Shown: positions 19,501-28,280, counted from the stretch's first letter. The stretch: DNA of 64,000 nt from Agrobacterium tumefaciens (GCF_013337285.1 NZ_SUPW01000005.1:186001-250000), one strand, 5' to 3'. Numbers and translations are program-made. The notes: generated by a model from the sequence alone, not told the origin.

Positions 19501-22066
19501 AACGCGGCACGAGGCCGGACAGCAGGGAAAGCGTGGGCGCGACGAAGAGCGAGAAGATCAGCAGGATCTGCCAGATCAACGCGCCGAGCGGATCCATGAA
19601 ATACCAGCCGAGAATCGAGGCGAAGAACCAGGCGATCGGCGTCAGCGAACGGCGCAGATTGTCGACCATCTTCCAGCGGCCAATGGCGGTAACGCCACGC
19701 GCGCGGTCGAGAATATAGGGAAGCAGCTGCCAGTCGCCACGCGCCCAGCGATGCTGTCGCGACACTTCCACCTCGTAGCGGGTCGGGAAGTCCTCGACCA
19801 GTTCCACATCGGTCACCAGCGCGCAACGCGCGAAGGAGCCCTCGAGCAGATCGTGGCTGAGGATGGAGTTTTCTTCGATCCGGCCCTTCAGCGCCGCCTC
19901 GAAGGCATCCACATCGTAAAGGCCCTTGCCGGTGAATGTGCCTTCGGAGGTCAGATCCTGATAAACGTCGGAAACGGTGAAGACGTAAGGATCGATACCG
20001 CGGTTGATCGAGAAGACACGCTGGAAGACGGAAGCGTCCTTGCCGGTCGTGAGCGAGGGCGTTACGCGCGGCTGCAGCAGCCCGTAACCTTCGACAACAC
20101 GGCCGGAAACAGGATCGATCACCGGACGGTTGATCGGGTGATGCATCTTGCCGACGAGCTTGGTCACCGCATCGCGCATCAGGCGCGTATCGGCATCCAG
20201 CGTCATGACGTATTTGACATCCTCCGGCACGACATTGGCGCCGCCGAGGAACGTCGTGTCCTTGTCGCCGCGCAGCAGCATGTTCAGTTCATGCAGCTTG
20301 CCGCGCTTGCGCTCCCAGCCCATCCAGCAGCCTTCGGCCGGATTGTAGATACGGCGACGATGCAGCAGGTAAAAGCGAGTCTTGCCGTCAAAGGCATAAC
20401 GGCCGTTCAGCGCCGCAAGCTCGCGCTTGGCATAGTCGAGAATCTCAAGGTCCTCATCGGACTGCTCGTATTGCGCGTCACGCCAGTCGCTGACGAGCGA
20501 GAAATAAATCTCGCCATGCGGATTGGCGAGATAATGCACCTCGATATTGCGCATCATCTCGTCGACGCTGTCGCGACTGGTGAGCATGCAGGGCACGGCA
20601 ACCAGCGTGCGGGCATCCTGCGGGATGCCGTTCTTGAACTCGTATCCAACCAGCCGGAACGGCTTTACGAAGAAGGTGACGAGCGTGTTGAAGAGACCTG
20701 TCGCCCCTTCCGAGGCGGGAAGTGCAAACATCAGCAGGAAGGCAGTGACGACATACCACGGCATGCCCGCTTCCGCGAGGAACCAACCAACCGCCAGCAT
20801 TGCAAGCGCAGTGATCAGAAATACCGGCGCGGCGATTGCCAGCCAGTTGAACTTGCGCATCGATCGGACGATGTGCTGCGACACCAGCGGCCGGTAACCC
20901 AGTGCCTTTTCAAGCTCGAAGCGGCGCTGGCCGACAAGCACGGAGCCGACATTGACGCGATGGTTTTCGTCAGCACCGGCAGGCATATCGGCCCGTGCCA
21001 TTTCGACGGCGGCGCGCGCAACCTCCACTTCAGTCTTGGGAGAGCGGCGGGCCAAAAGCTCGATCGTGTTGCGATAAGTGTTGCGCGAACCGAAATCGAG
21101 AACTTCGTAATCGGTTTCCTCGCGCAGAACCTTGTCGATATGGCTGACTTCCTCAAACCACACCGACCACTCGGTATCGTCGATTTCCCGCAGGCTCTTG
21201 ACGATGTTGCCCATCGTCACATTGCCGGACGCCAGACGATTATGTTCCGACATCATGACGTTTTCGGCATCGGTGCCGGCGGCATGCAGACGTTCTTCGA
21301 GCCACGCGACGGCAAAGCCCGATGTCTGTGAGCCGTTACGGAGGCGATAGAGGAACTGCGTCGCGAAAGTCGGATCGTCGACCAGCGAATCGACCTGCTT
21401 CAGAAGTGCTGCCGAGGCTTCGGCATCGTTCAGCCGGATGATCTCATCGACCACCTCATTCGCCTTCTGGCGCATGCGGCGCGAGCGTTCCACACGAATG
21501 GAGATGCGGCGCAGATTTTCGATGAGGACAAAGCGGATGATCGAGGGCAGCGCCCACAATTCGCCGATCTGCAGCGTCTTCGACGTCTGGTAGCCATCCA
21601 CCAGCGCCGTCATGTTCTCGCGCGAAACCGTGCTGTGGGTATAGGCGACATAAAGCCAGCCAAGCGCCATGACCCGCGGAATGGTCACGCCGCCAACCGT
21701 CATCGTCGGCAACTGGCGATAGAACTTGCGCGGAAAATCGCGCCGCACTTCCTGGATCGCCTCTTCGATGACGTAGTGATTGTCGAGCAGCCATTCCGCC
21801 GCCGGCGTGATGGTCGCGCCATTTTCCGAATCGACAGCCGTCGTGCGGTAAACCCGCAGGATTTCCTTCTCGTTCTCACGGTGACGCTCGAAGAAATCGA
21901 ATTCCATGAAGCCGGGAAGACTATCGGCGCCATCGCGGGAAAGCGTGGCACCGGCATCATGCAGTTCCTCGATCGTCATATAGGACGCACGGATCGAATC
22001 ATTATGGTCGATCTGCTTCGTCTCGGAATCACGGGCGGCGGCGGTCGGGGTGATATGAAATGACAT
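13571..22066 (-). CDS. chvB: Cyclic beta-1,2-glucan synthase (ChvB/NdvB)
   Basis: This very large inner-membrane enzyme (2831 residues from the ATG at 22066) starts, extends and cyclises beta-1,2-glucan from UDP-glucose. Several hydrophobic segments flank the cytoplasmic GT84 glycosyltransferase region, where TLDADTRL (about residue 621) holds the metal-binding aspartates and QHRWARGDW (about 770) is the QxxRW motif. The C-terminal third is a GH94 phosphorylase-like region thought to control ring size; GGDWNDGMNRVG and PPGVRENGGQYTHAATW are typical of that family. The frame stays open upstream to 22525, but that extension has no protein character, and MSFHITP matches the remembered family start and length. 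No strong ribosome site precedes the ATG. Confidence 0.96.
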   Translation of the reverse strand: MSFHITPTAAARDSETKQIDHNDSIRASYMTIEELHDAGATLSRDGADSLPGFMEFDFFERHRENEKEILRVYRTTAVDSENGATITPAAEWLLDNHYVIEEAIQEVRRDFPRKFYRQLPTMTVGGVTIPRVMALGWLYVAYTHSTVSRENMTALVDGYQTSKTLQIGELWALPSIIRFVLIENLRRISIRVERSRRMRQKANEVVDEIIRLNDAEASAALLKQVDSLVDDPTFATQFLYRLRNGSQTSGFAVAWLEERLHAAGTDAENVMMSEHNRLASGNVTMGNIVKSLREIDDTEWSVWFEEVSHIDKVLREETDYEVLDFGSRNTYRNTIELLARRSPKTEVEVARAAVEMARADMPAGADENHRVNVGSVLVGQRRFELEKALGYRPLVSQHIVRSMRKFNWLAIAAPVFLITALAMLAVGWFLAEAGMPWYVVTAFLLMFALPASEGATGLFNTLVTFFVKPFRLVGYEFKNGIPQDARTLVAVPCMLTSRDSVDEMMRNIEVHYLANPHGEIYFSLVSDWRDAQYEQSDEDLEILDYAKRELAALNGRYAFDGKTRFYLLHRRRIYNPAEGCWMGWERKRGKLHELNMLLRGDKDTTFLGGANVVPEDVKYVMTLDADTRLMRDAVTKLVGKMHHPINRPVIDPVSGRVVEGYGLLQPRVTPSLTTGKDASVFQRVFSINRGIDPYVFTVSDVYQDLTSEGTFTGKGLYDVDAFEAALKGRIEENSILSHDLLEGSFARCALVTDVELVEDFPTRYEVEVSRQHRWARGDWQLLPYILDRARGVTAIGRWKMVDNLRRSLTPIAWFFASILGWYFMDPLGALIWQILLIFSLFVAPTLSLLSGLVPRSTDIVPQAHFHTIWSEIRATNAQVALRIVFIADSACMMTDAIVRSLYRLLVSHKLMLEWRTAASMQSSAQGGISYYFRQMWHAPVVAMLGLLFAALPGDNAFLIGIPFTLLWVLSPAVAWYVSQSAETEDRLFVSEHVSFELRKIARRTWRYYEAFVTPQENHLPPDNFQETPEPIVASRTSPTNIGVYLLSVISARQFGWISFADTLERIENTIQTVEKMEKHRGHLYNWYHTDTLQTLGPRYVSAVDSGNLAGHLIAVSSACRDWAEAPSAHLQGNLDGIGDVAGILRETLKALPDNRKNLRPLHRRLEERIIGFSNALASVKREHEFASIRVINLAVLARDIQKLATNVDHEVKSAQSAEVTRWAQLLVESCEAHISDSAIDLTNMEPLRQRLASLRDRSRNLAFSMDFTFLYRKDRRLLSIGYRVESKELDEACYDLLASECRLTSLFAIAKGDLPTEHWYRLGRQVVPIGAQGALVSWSGSMFEYLMPPLVMQERQGGILNQTNNLIVKEQMNHGRRLGTPWGISEAAFNARDHNMNYQYTNFGVPTLGLKRGLGQNAVIAPYASILASQYDPDGALENLDKLRKLGALGQYGFHDAVDFTPTRVPDGKVCAIVYNYYAHHHGMSIAAVANVAFDGVLRELFHSDPVIEAAELLLQEKAPREVPVMSAKYEPETPGKEQADLLRAEVRSIADPAVRDREVVFLSNGHYSTMLTSTGAGYSKWNGQAISRWKADPTEDRWGTFIFLRDTTNGQWWSATAEPRVAEGEKTKTIFTDDKAEFHKTIGDLQSVVECIVATEHDAEGRRITLLNVGSEDRYIEVTSYMEPVIASEDDDNAHPLFSRMFVQTEIGRRGDVIRAWRNRRSPNEPGTVIAHLAADNAGPSRPTEFETDRAKFIGRGRSLREAAAFDAGATLSSADGFTLDPILSLRRTVRVPAGKKVSVIFWTIAAPSREEVDKAIDRYRHPDAFAHELVHAWTRTQVQMRHVGVTSQQAAAFQHLGRYLTYPDMHLRADSETLKTGLASQRALWPLAISGDFPIFSLRINDDMDMDIAREALSAHEYLRSRGVIFDLVIVNERAASYAQDMQHALDHISEAQRRINPADGGRPHVFSVRRDLTDEETWSALLAASRVVLHVRNGKIVDQINRAVSLFAAHRGPDGTTDAAQARLPVPAFPIAEPVEDAGDLDFWNGFGGFAKGGQEYVVRLNGGQSTPHPWINVVSNENFGFHISAEGAGFSWSRNSRDYQLTPWSNDPVINRPGEAFYVADVETGKLYTPCAALSRDPEALFETRHGLGYSVFTGVADTLEVEVTQTVDREKPVKFSQVIVRNKGSKSRRLKVYAYVEWVLGNNGQKSAPFILSRHDAASNAIFASNPYSIDYSARTSFLTLDSEASGFTTSRREFIGRFGSAQAPQGIVSGAALSGSTEVDGDPCAALMQEIHLKPGEERHMTFILGDADNAEEAEALVKDARQADFQSVLDESKAFWTGFTGQLQVSTPDAGFNHMVNNWLPYQALACRILARTAFYQSSGAFGFRDQLQDTLAFLLYQPDLARKQILRAAGRQFPEGDVQHWWLPLTGAGVRTTISDDVVWLAYAINQYVSATGDAAILDESIPFLKGPALMPGQHDAFFQPETSDRSVTLYEHAALALDLAIHRTGENGLPLILGGDWNDGMNRVGVGGKGTSVWLGWFLAGALRDFIEIAEKRGDTDRVGKWASHREKLRNVLETAGWDGSYYRRGYFDDGTPLGSAESEECRIDSLGQSWSVLSGEGEEGRSRQAMDAVMEHLVDEKTGIIRLFTPPFSRAPHDPGYIKGYPPGVRENGGQYTHAATWVVLALAKQGRAQEAWNCFKLLNPVNHALDAAASETYRVEPYVVTADVYGEGAYAGRGGWSWYTGSAGWLYRAAIEGILGITRTNGKLHISPSLPDDWDGFSIKITLDGKARNIAVSRKADTAEVSVSVDGKDLAAGDRVIPFD

Positions 22067-22641
22067 CGGGCTCGTATTCTGAACTTTAAGGGATAGTTGT
22101 TCGACTTGACCGTCATTTCGTCCGCGGCGGGAACACACACGAAATCGGGCCACGCTATATTTATGACTTATCCTGAACCTTCGGTGAACCGGACCGGGCA
22201 CCGGGCGGATCGGATTATCCGATGACGGATATCCGTGGGCGCGACATCGGGCGGCACAATCTTTCCGAAAAATTTGCAAGGCGGAAGATCGGTGCGAACA
22301 GGGGATTTCCGGCGACAGGAAAATTTCCTCCCGCGGCCCGGCAAAGCCGTTCCGATCGGATTTCGCACACTCCGCAAGGGCGAAAATTGTTCGCGCAACG
22401 CCCGATAGTCCCCCGTTGACAACCTGAAAGGCAACACAAAGCCGAGAAGGCCCGCGCCACATCCGAAAGAAGCTAATGCCCCAGGACGTCAATAGTTCCA
22501 TGCCACCTGTCGCAGCACGATGCAAGCGCTGAATTTCAGGGCATTTCAGGCGCCGGAACGCCTCTTCCGCGCAGAGACATATGCTGCTAAGTCCTTGCTA
22601 AAATACGTCGGAAAAAAGCGGCGCAAACCGGGACTTCGAAA
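22067..22641. other. 575-base chvB/M20 intergenic region
   Basis: A non-coding gap between divergent genes; it must hold the chvB promoter and leader and the promoter of the M20 hydrolase gene. A TTGACA at 22416-22421 on the plus strand could be a -35 element for the hydrolase, but no clear -10 follows at 17 bases. Around 22205-22235 there are overlapping CCGAT/ATCCG repeats that form short palindromes. The open frame antisense through this stretch is an artefact of high GC. I see no tRNA or recognisable small RNA. Confidence 0.5.
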
Positions 22642-23820
22642 ATGACCAGACAGACCGCCAACGTCACCTCCTTTGCCAACCATATGCCGGATGTGGTGGC
22701 GATCCGCCACCATCTGCACCGCCATCCCGAAATCGGCCTTTCCGAATTCAGGACCTCGGATTTCATTGCCGAAAAGCTGATGGAAATGGGCTATGAGGTG
22801 ACGCGCGGGCTTGCCGGCACCGGCATTGTCGCAACGCTGCGTAATGGCGACAGCGAGCGCACGCTCGGCATTCGCGCCGATATCGACGCCCTGCCGATCC
22901 ATGAGGAAACTGGTGCGGAATATGCCAGCGCCAATCAGGGTGTGATGCATGCCTGCGGCCATGACGGCCATACCGCCATGCTCCTGGGTGCGGCAAAGAT
23001 CATTGCCGAACGCCGGAATTTCGATGGAACGCTGCATCTTATCTTCCAGCCGGCGGAAGAGAATTTTGGCGGCGCCCGCATCATGATCGAGGACGGCCTG
23101 TTTGACCGCTTCCCATGCGATGCGGTTTTTGCCCTGCATAACGATCCCGGCGTGCCCTTCGGGCAATTCGTGCTGCGCGACGGACCGATCCTTGCCGCCG
23201 TCGATGAGTGCAGGATCACCGTCAACGGTTATGGCGGCCACGGCGCCGAACCACAGGATGCCGCCGATCCCATCGTTGCCGGTGCAAGCATCATCATGGC
23301 GCTACAGACCGTGGTGTCCCGCAACATTCATCCGCAATTGTCGGCCGTCGTCACCGTGGGCGCATTCCATGCCGGTGTTGCCAGCAACGTCATTCCCGAA
23401 ACGGCGGAGATGCTGCTCACCATCCGCTCCTTTGATGCCGGCGTGCGCGACGAACTGGAAAAGCGCATTCGGGCGATAGCCGAAGGCCAGGCCGCAAGCT
23501 ACGGCATGAGTGTGACGCTCGATTACGAGCGCGGTTATAACGCAACGGTCAACCACAAGGCGGAGACGGACTATGTTGCCGATCTCGCCCGCCGCTTTGC
23601 CGGTGCTGAAAAGGTGGTCGAGATGCAGCGCCCGTCGATGGGCGCGGAAGACTTCGCTTATATGCTGGAAAAACGGCCCGGCTGTTATTTCTTCCTCGGC
23701 ACGGCGCGCACCGACAACGACCCGCCGCTGCACCATCCGAAATTCGACTTCAACGACGACATCCTGCCAATTGGAACGGCTTTCTGGGTGGATCTCGCCG
23801 AGGACTACCTGAAGGCGTGA
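22642..23820 (+). CDS. M20-family amidohydrolase (hippurate hydrolase-like)
   Basis: A 392-residue cytoplasmic metallohydrolase of the M20D branch, which removes acyl groups from amino acids or related amides (hippurate, N-acetyl amino acids, IAA-amino acid conjugates). Metal-binding and catalytic features are in order: HHLHRHPEIGLSEF (N-terminus), GIRADIDALPI, ACGHDGHTAMLL with the Asp/His ligands, and PAEENFGGARIMIEDG with the catalytic Glu pair. A dimerisation insert follows (about 190-300), and the last metal ligand lies in PLHHPKFDFND. The ATG at 22642 follows GGGACTTCG, which is not a strong site. The natural substrate cannot be inferred; in a plant-associated bacterium an auxin conjugate is one possibility. 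Confidence 0.9.
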   Translation: MTRQTANVTSFANHMPDVVAIRHHLHRHPEIGLSEFRTSDFIAEKLMEMGYEVTRGLAGTGIVATLRNGDSERTLGIRADIDALPIHEETGAEYASANQGVMHACGHDGHTAMLLGAAKIIAERRNFDGTLHLIFQPAEENFGGARIMIEDGLFDRFPCDAVFALHNDPGVPFGQFVLRDGPILAAVDECRITVNGYGGHGAEPQDAADPIVAGASIIMALQTVVSRNIHPQLSAVVTVGAFHAGVASNVIPETAEMLLTIRSFDAGVRDELEKRIRAIAEGQAASYGMSVTLDYERGYNATVNHKAETDYVADLARRFAGAEKVVEMQRPSMGAEDFAYMLEKRPGCYFFLGTARTDNDPPLHHPKFDFNDDILPIGTAFWVDLAEDYLKA

Positions 23821-23831
23821 GTGGACGTGAA

Positions 23832-23861
23832 AAAGGCCGGTCGGAGGAGCGACCGGCCTTT
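23832..23861 (+). terminator. Rho-independent terminator of the M20 hydrolase gene
   Basis: A perfect 12-bp stem (AAAGGCCGGTCG, loop GAGGAG, exact complement) starts 11 bases after the stop codon. Its T run is short. Confidence 0.8.
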
Positions 23862-23896
23862 AGTTCTCAAGCACCCTGATGGAAAAGACGGGAGGA

Positions 23897-24040
23897 TCAG
23901 GGAACGAGACCGAATATGACGGCGGCGACAAACGCCACGCAGACACCGACAAGAGCCGCATGAACCGAATCTCTCCAGCTTCGCGGCGACTGGGGCTGCG
24001 AGACAAAGTCTTTTACTTTTCCTGCCTTGGAATAAGACAT
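23897..24040 (-). CDS. 47-residue single-pass membrane protein of unknown function
   Basis: A short gene found by reading the minus strand. The ATG at 24040 follows a very good ribosome site (GGGAAGGGAG, six bases before the start), and the frame ends in TGA at 23899-23897. The protein begins with a basic, polar part (MSYSKAGKVKDFVSQPQSPR) and ends with one hydrophobic helix (about residues 28-46, AALVGVCVAFVAAVIFGLV). This layout, a charged head and a C-terminal anchor, is common among small alphaproteobacterial membrane proteins. It has no neighbours on its strand and faces the M20 terminator. Function is unknown. A GCCCGT-CAA-ACGGGC hairpin lies at 24063-24077 in its leader. Confidence 0.65.
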   Translation of the reverse strand: MSYSKAGKVKDFVSQPQSPRSWRDSVHAALVGVCVAFVAAVIFGLVP

Positions 24041-24268
24041 CGTGCGCTCCCTTCCCTGTCTGGCCCGTCAAACGGGCAATGGTTAATCTCACCCAGAGAA
24101 TAGCGTCATCCCCTACTGTTCCAGTAGAGATAAAATTCCATAAGAAGCGCCAATTGGGAAAAATAGGGGTCGCCACTTGCCTCCCGACAAGCATCAATCT
24201 ACCCATCGCGGAATATTAGCGCAGCGCGGCGGCGTTCGTTCAAATGAACTATCTGCGGACAGGGAGAC

Positions 24269-25372
24269 ATGATGGATATCGACACCATCATCATTGGGGC
24301 AGGAGTAATCGGGCTGGCGGCGGCCCGTGAACTGTCGATGCGCGGCCTCTCTGTCATCGTCCTCGAGAGCGAAAAGGAATTCGGCTCCGCGACCTCTTCC
24401 CGCAACAGCGAGGTCATTCACGCCGGGCTTTATTATCCGGCCGGAAGCCTCAAGGCCCGCCTCTGCGTCGAGGGAAAAAAGAAGCTCTATGCCTTCTGTC
24501 AAAGCCACGGTGTTGCACACCGCCGCTGCGGCAAACTCATCGCGGCGGCAGATGAAGCTGAAACGGCCCTGCTGGCCGGGCTCAAGGACAAGGGCGAGGC
24601 CAATGGCTGTGAAGACCTGGAGCTGATCGATGAACGACAGGCGCTTTCGCTTGAACCCGCTCTCGCCTGCAGGGCGGCCCTGCTTTCGCCCTCGACCGGC
24701 ATCATCGACAGCCATGGTTATATGCTGGCGTTGCTCGGTGAGGCGGAAGACCATGGCGCCGCTCTTGCCTTGAACGCCCCTTTCGAAGGGGCGCAGGCAA
24801 TCAGCGGGGGTTTCCGGGTTCATGTCGGCGGCAAAGAGCCGATGAGCCTGACATGCCGCCTGCTCATCAATTCCGCCGGCCTCATCGCGCCGATGGTGGC
24901 AAAAAAGATCGAGGGACTGTCGGCACAAGCGATCCCTCAGGCGCGTTTTGCCAAGGGCAGCTATTTTTCGCTGGCAGGCAAGTCGCCGTTTTCACGGCTC
25001 ATCTATCCCGCACCGCATACCCACGGCCTTGGCGTGCACCTCACGCTCGATCTCGCCGGTCAGGCCCGGTTCGGCCCTGACGTGGAATGGGTCGAAACCA
25101 TCGATTATGCCGTCAATCCCCGCCGCATGGAGGGTTTCGGCGACGCGATACGGCGTTATTGGCCGGGCCTTCCAGAGGGTGCCTTGGTACCCGCCTATTC
25201 TGGCATCCGGCCAAAGATTTCCGGACCCGACGAACCTGCCATGGATTTCCGCATCGACGGACCGGAAACCCACGGACTTGCCGGCCTCGTCAATCTTTTT
25301 GGCATAGAAAGCCCCGGCCTGACCGCCTCGCTGGCGATCGCCGCAGACATTGCGGCACGGCTCAGGTATTAA
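24269..25372 (+). CDS. FAD-dependent oxidoreductase, L-2-hydroxyglutarate oxidase-like
   Basis: A 367-residue flavoprotein of the DAO superfamily. The N-terminal dinucleotide-binding motif is IIIGAGVIGLAAARELSMRG, followed by the family stretch ATSSRNSEVIHAGLYYPAGS, which is characteristic of the L-2-hydroxyglutarate dehydrogenase/oxidase (LhgO/L2HGDH) group. Further matches are LINSAGLIAP, RFAKGSYFSL, HTHGLGVHLT and the C-terminal GLVNLFGIESPGLTASLAI. Members oxidise L-2-hydroxyglutarate to 2-oxoglutarate, often with electrons going to the quinone pool. Two adjacent ATG codons (24269 and 24272) are both possible starts; GGGAGAC lies upstream. Its neighbour is convergent, so no operon informs the function. 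Another 2-hydroxyacid or amino acid substrate remains possible. Confidence 0.85.
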   Translation: MMDIDTIIIGAGVIGLAAARELSMRGLSVIVLESEKEFGSATSSRNSEVIHAGLYYPAGSLKARLCVEGKKKLYAFCQSHGVAHRRCGKLIAAADEAETALLAGLKDKGEANGCEDLELIDERQALSLEPALACRAALLSPSTGIIDSHGYMLALLGEAEDHGAALALNAPFEGAQAISGGFRVHVGGKEPMSLTCRLLINSAGLIAPMVAKKIEGLSAQAIPQARFAKGSYFSLAGKSPFSRLIYPAPHTHGLGVHLTLDLAGQARFGPDVEWVETIDYAVNPRRMEGFGDAIRRYWPGLPEGALVPAYSGIRPKISGPDEPAMDFRIDGPETHGLAGLVNLFGIESPGLTASLAIAADIAARLRY

Positions 25373-25387
25373 TTTCAGGCTGCCGCC

Positions 25388-26362
25388 TCAGCCAAAACGC
25401 GACAGCGCATCCGCCATGATCCCGGGATCGACATTGCCGCCGGATGCAACTGCAATCACCATTTCACTCTCCAGTTCACCACTATGGAAAAGTGCCGCGG
25501 CAAGAGCCACCGCACCGCCGGGTTCAACAACGATCTTCAGCCGGTTGAAGGCGAGGACCGCAGCCCGCAGCGCTTCCTCATCAGTCACGGCAATGCCTTT
25601 TCCGCAAAGCCCGGCCATGATCGGGAAAGTGATGTTACCGGGTTGCGGAGTAACGATAGCGTCGCAGATCGAACCAGAGGTCGCGGCGTTACGCTCTATC
25701 TTACCCGCAGCAAGGGAGCGCGCCACATCGTCGAACCGCTCCGGTTCTGAAGTCCTGACCCTGTAGTTCGGTGCTTTCGCGGCAAGCGCGAGCGAGATGC
25801 CGGATGTGAGGCCACCGCCGCCGCAGGGCACCAGAACCTCTGCCGCACCGATCCCCAACTCCGCGCCCTGTTCAGCAATCTCCAGTCCCACCGTGCCCTG
25901 CCCGGCAATGACCAAAGGTTCGTCGTAAGGCCTGATCAGCGTCAGCCCACGTTCGCGCGACAGCCGGTCGCCAATGGCGTCTCGATCCTCGTTGGCCCGG
26001 TCATATAGCACTACCTCCGCCCCATAGGCGCGGGTATTGTCGATTTTGATCTTCGGCGCGTCGGAGGGCATGATGATGACGGCGGGAACGCCGTGCAGGC
26101 GGGCGGCGAGCGCCACACCCTGCGCGTGGTTACCGGAAGAAAAAGCCAGCACGCCCTTAGAACGCACCTCGGCAGGCAGGCCGGAGACGGCTGACCAGCC
26201 GCCGCGAAACTTGAAGGAACCCGTCCTTTGCAGGCACTCGGCCTTTACGAAGAGCTTTCGCCCGGCAATCTCATCCAGAAACGGTGATGACAGCAGCGGT
26301 GTCCGCACCGCCTGATTGCCGATGCGCTGACGCGCCGCCTCGATCATGGAAATATCTGTCAT
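25388..26362 (-). CDS. Threonine/serine dehydratase-like PLP enzyme
   Basis: A 324-residue fold-type II PLP enzyme related to catabolic threonine dehydratase, serine racemase and threo-3-hydroxyaspartate ammonia-lyase. The PLP Lys is in GSFKFRGG (about residue 52), the cofactor-binding SSGNHAQGVA follows, the phosphate-binding glycine loop is PCGGGGLTSG, and the C-terminal part ends with VASGGNVDP. There is no C-terminal ACT domain, so this is not the isoleucine-inhibited biosynthetic IlvA form. The products would be 2-oxo acids and ammonia. It converges with the flavoprotein gene (15-base gap) and stands alone on its strand. Which hydroxyamino acid it uses cannot be told from sequence. Confidence 0.88.
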   Translation of the reverse strand: MTDISMIEAARQRIGNQAVRTPLLSSPFLDEIAGRKLFVKAECLQRTGSFKFRGGWSAVSGLPAEVRSKGVLAFSSGNHAQGVALAARLHGVPAVIIMPSDAPKIKIDNTRAYGAEVVLYDRANEDRDAIGDRLSRERGLTLIRPYDEPLVIAGQGTVGLEIAEQGAELGIGAAEVLVPCGGGGLTSGISLALAAKAPNYRVRTSEPERFDDVARSLAAGKIERNAATSGSICDAIVTPQPGNITFPIMAGLCGKGIAVTDEEALRAAVLAFNRLKIVVEPGGAVALAAALFHSGELESEMVIAVASGGNVDPGIMADALSRFG

Positions 26363-26430
26363 GCCCTGCTCCTGTGATGCGGATTTGCAGGTACATTAGG
26401 AGGTCGCAATCAAATGCGAAACCGTCCGGA

Positions 26431-26464
26431 AAAGAAAAATCCCCGGCCATAGTCGGGGATTTTC
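26431..26464 (-). terminator. Terminator of the XylD-like operon
   Basis: Minus-strand reading gives ATCCCCG, an eight-base loop, and CGGGGAT followed by TTTTTCTTTT. It lies about 25 bases after the stop of the XylD-like dehydratase gene. The threonine dehydratase gene begins further on, so this separates the two units. Confidence 0.85.
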
Positions 26465-26486
26465 ATCATGTCTGATCATTGCCCAA

Positions 26487-28271
26487 TCAGTGATTGTGCC
26501 GGGGCATCTTCTCGGCAATCCTTCGGAAATCCGCAGCCCCATCCAGAACCGCGCCGTCCGAAAGCTGCGTCACCGATTGACGGTAGATGCGCTGCCAGGG
26601 CGTCGCATCCGCCGGCACCGCCGGGATGCCATCAGCCTTGCGCGCTTCAAGTTCTGCCTCCGGCACCAGCGCGTTGCATGCACCCTCATTAAAGTCGATG
26701 CGGATCACGTCGCCGGTGCGAAGCCAGGCCAGCCCGCCACCGGCTGCACTTTCCGGCGAGGCATTGAGGATTGACGGGCTGTCCGCCGTTCCCGATTGCC
26801 GGCCATCGCCGATTGTTGGCAGGCTGGTGATGCCTTTTTTCAACAAGGCATCCGGCGGCTGCATGTTGACGACCTCAGCTGAACCCGGCCAGCCGAGCGG
26901 CCCCGCCCCGCGAATGACAAGGATGGTGCGCTCGTCAATACCGAGCGATGGATCGTTGATACGGGCGTGATAGTCTTCCGAACCATCGAACACCACACAT
27001 TTGCCCTCGAAAATGCCTTCGCGGCCCGGCTCGCTCAGATAACGCTGCCGGAACTCCGCCGAGATCACACTCGTCTTCATGATGGCGAAATCGAACAGAT
27101 TGCCCTTGAGCACGAGGAAACCGGCCCGTTCCTTCAGCGGCTTGTCGTAGGGAAGGATCACGTCGCGATCGGTCGATTCCCGCCCGTCCAGATTTTCCGC
27201 CATGGTCTTGCCGGTCACGGTCGGACAGTTTCCATCGAGCTTGCCGGCCTGCAGAAGCTCCCACATGATCGCCGGCGTGCCGCCGGCGCGGTGATATTTC
27301 TCACCCAGCCATTTTCCGGCCGGCTGGACATTGGCCAGCAGCGGAATATCGTAACCGTGGACCTGCCAATCCTCTTCGAAAAGCTCGACGCCCGCATGTT
27401 TCGCCATCGCCGCGAGATGCGGCTGAGCATTGGTCGAGCCACCGATTGCCGAATTGACGCGGATCGCGTTCAAAAACGCCTCGCGCGTCATGATGTCGGA
27501 AGGCTTGATATTTTCGACAACCAGTTCAACGGCGCGTCGGCCGGTGCGATAGGCCATCTGGCCGCGCTCGCGATAAGCGGCCGGGATCGCGCCGCAGCCG
27601 GTGAGCGACATACCGAGCGCTTCCGCCATGGCATTCATGGTGGACGCCGTGCCCATGGTATTGCAATGGCCGACGGAAGGAGCAGATTCGAGCGCCGCCT
27701 GCAAGAATTCCTCGCGGGTGATTTCGCCCGCACCATATTTGCGGCGCATGCGCCAGATCACCGTGCCGGAACCGACCAGATCGCCGTCATGATAACCGTC
27801 GAGCATCGGACCCCCGGAAAGCACAATAGCCGGAATATCGACCGTGCTTGCCGCCATCAGCGCCGAAGGCGTGGTCTTGTCACAGCCCGTCGTCAGAACG
27901 ACACCGTCGAGCGGATAACCGTAAAGCACTTCCACGAGGCTGAGATAGGCAAGATTGCGGTCAAGCGCCGCGGTCGGGCGCTTGCAGTTTTCGAACATCG
28001 GATGGGTCGGAAACTCGATGGGAATACCGCCCGCATCGCGGATACCGTCACGCACCCGCTTGACCAGTTCCACATGGACGCGGTTGCAGGGCGTGAGATC
28101 GCTGCCGCTCTGCGCGATACCAATGACAGGTTTACCGGAACGCAGCTCTTCCGGCGTCACACCGTAATTCATGAAGCGCTCCAGATAGAGAGCTGTCATG
28201 TCGAGATGGTCAGGATTGTCGAACCAGTCCTGGGACCGGAGGCGGCGCATGGGTGTCTTGTCGTCGCTCAT
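26487..28271 (-). CDS. xylD: Aldonate dehydratase, XylD-like (IlvD/EDD family)
   Basis: A 594-residue [2Fe-2S] dehydratase. It resembles the Caulobacter D-xylonate dehydratase XylD along its whole length as I remember that sequence, including [11 protein letters not shown] at the start, [13 protein letters not shown] in the C-terminal part and the closing PRHNH. The three cluster cysteines are present: Cys62 (TPCNRV), Cys130 (TGCDKT) and Cys203 (GHCNTMG). It would convert a C5 aldonate such as D-xylonate to the 2-keto-3-deoxy acid. It is the last gene of a leftward unit, nine bases after the preceding reductase gene. The XylX-like gene 4.6 kb away would act on its product. Closely related IlvD/EDD enzymes accept L-arabinonate, galactonate or gluconate, so the exact substrate is not certain. 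Confidence 0.88.
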   Translation of the reverse strand: MSDDKTPMRRLRSQDWFDNPDHLDMTALYLERFMNYGVTPEELRSGKPVIGIAQSGSDLTPCNRVHVELVKRVRDGIRDAGGIPIEFPTHPMFENCKRPTAALDRNLAYLSLVEVLYGYPLDGVVLTTGCDKTTPSALMAASTVDIPAIVLSGGPMLDGYHDGDLVGSGTVIWRMRRKYGAGEITREEFLQAALESAPSVGHCNTMGTASTMNAMAEALGMSLTGCGAIPAAYRERGQMAYRTGRRAVELVVENIKPSDIMTREAFLNAIRVNSAIGGSTNAQPHLAAMAKHAGVELFEEDWQVHGYDIPLLANVQPAGKWLGEKYHRAGGTPAIMWELLQAGKLDGNCPTVTGKTMAENLDGRESTDRDVILPYDKPLKERAGFLVLKGNLFDFAIMKTSVISAEFRQRYLSEPGREGIFEGKCVVFDGSEDYHARINDPSLGIDERTILVIRGAGPLGWPGSAEVVNMQPPDALLKKGITSLPTIGDGRQSGTADSPSILNASPESAAGGGLAWLRTGDVIRIDFNEGACNALVPEAELEARKADGIPAVPADATPWQRIYRQSVTQLSDGAVLDGAADFRRIAEKMPRHNH

Positions 28272-28280
28272 CAGATCGCC

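Noticed and set aside
18395-21331. A 978-codon open frame on the plus strand
   Set aside because: It is antisense to chvB, is rich in Arg, His and Asp with no motif, and is explained by codon bias of chvB.
22067-22525. N-terminal extension of ChvB by 153 residues
   Set aside because: The frame is open, but the peptide is Arg/Ser/Cys-rich without family character, and the 2831-residue form agrees with known length.
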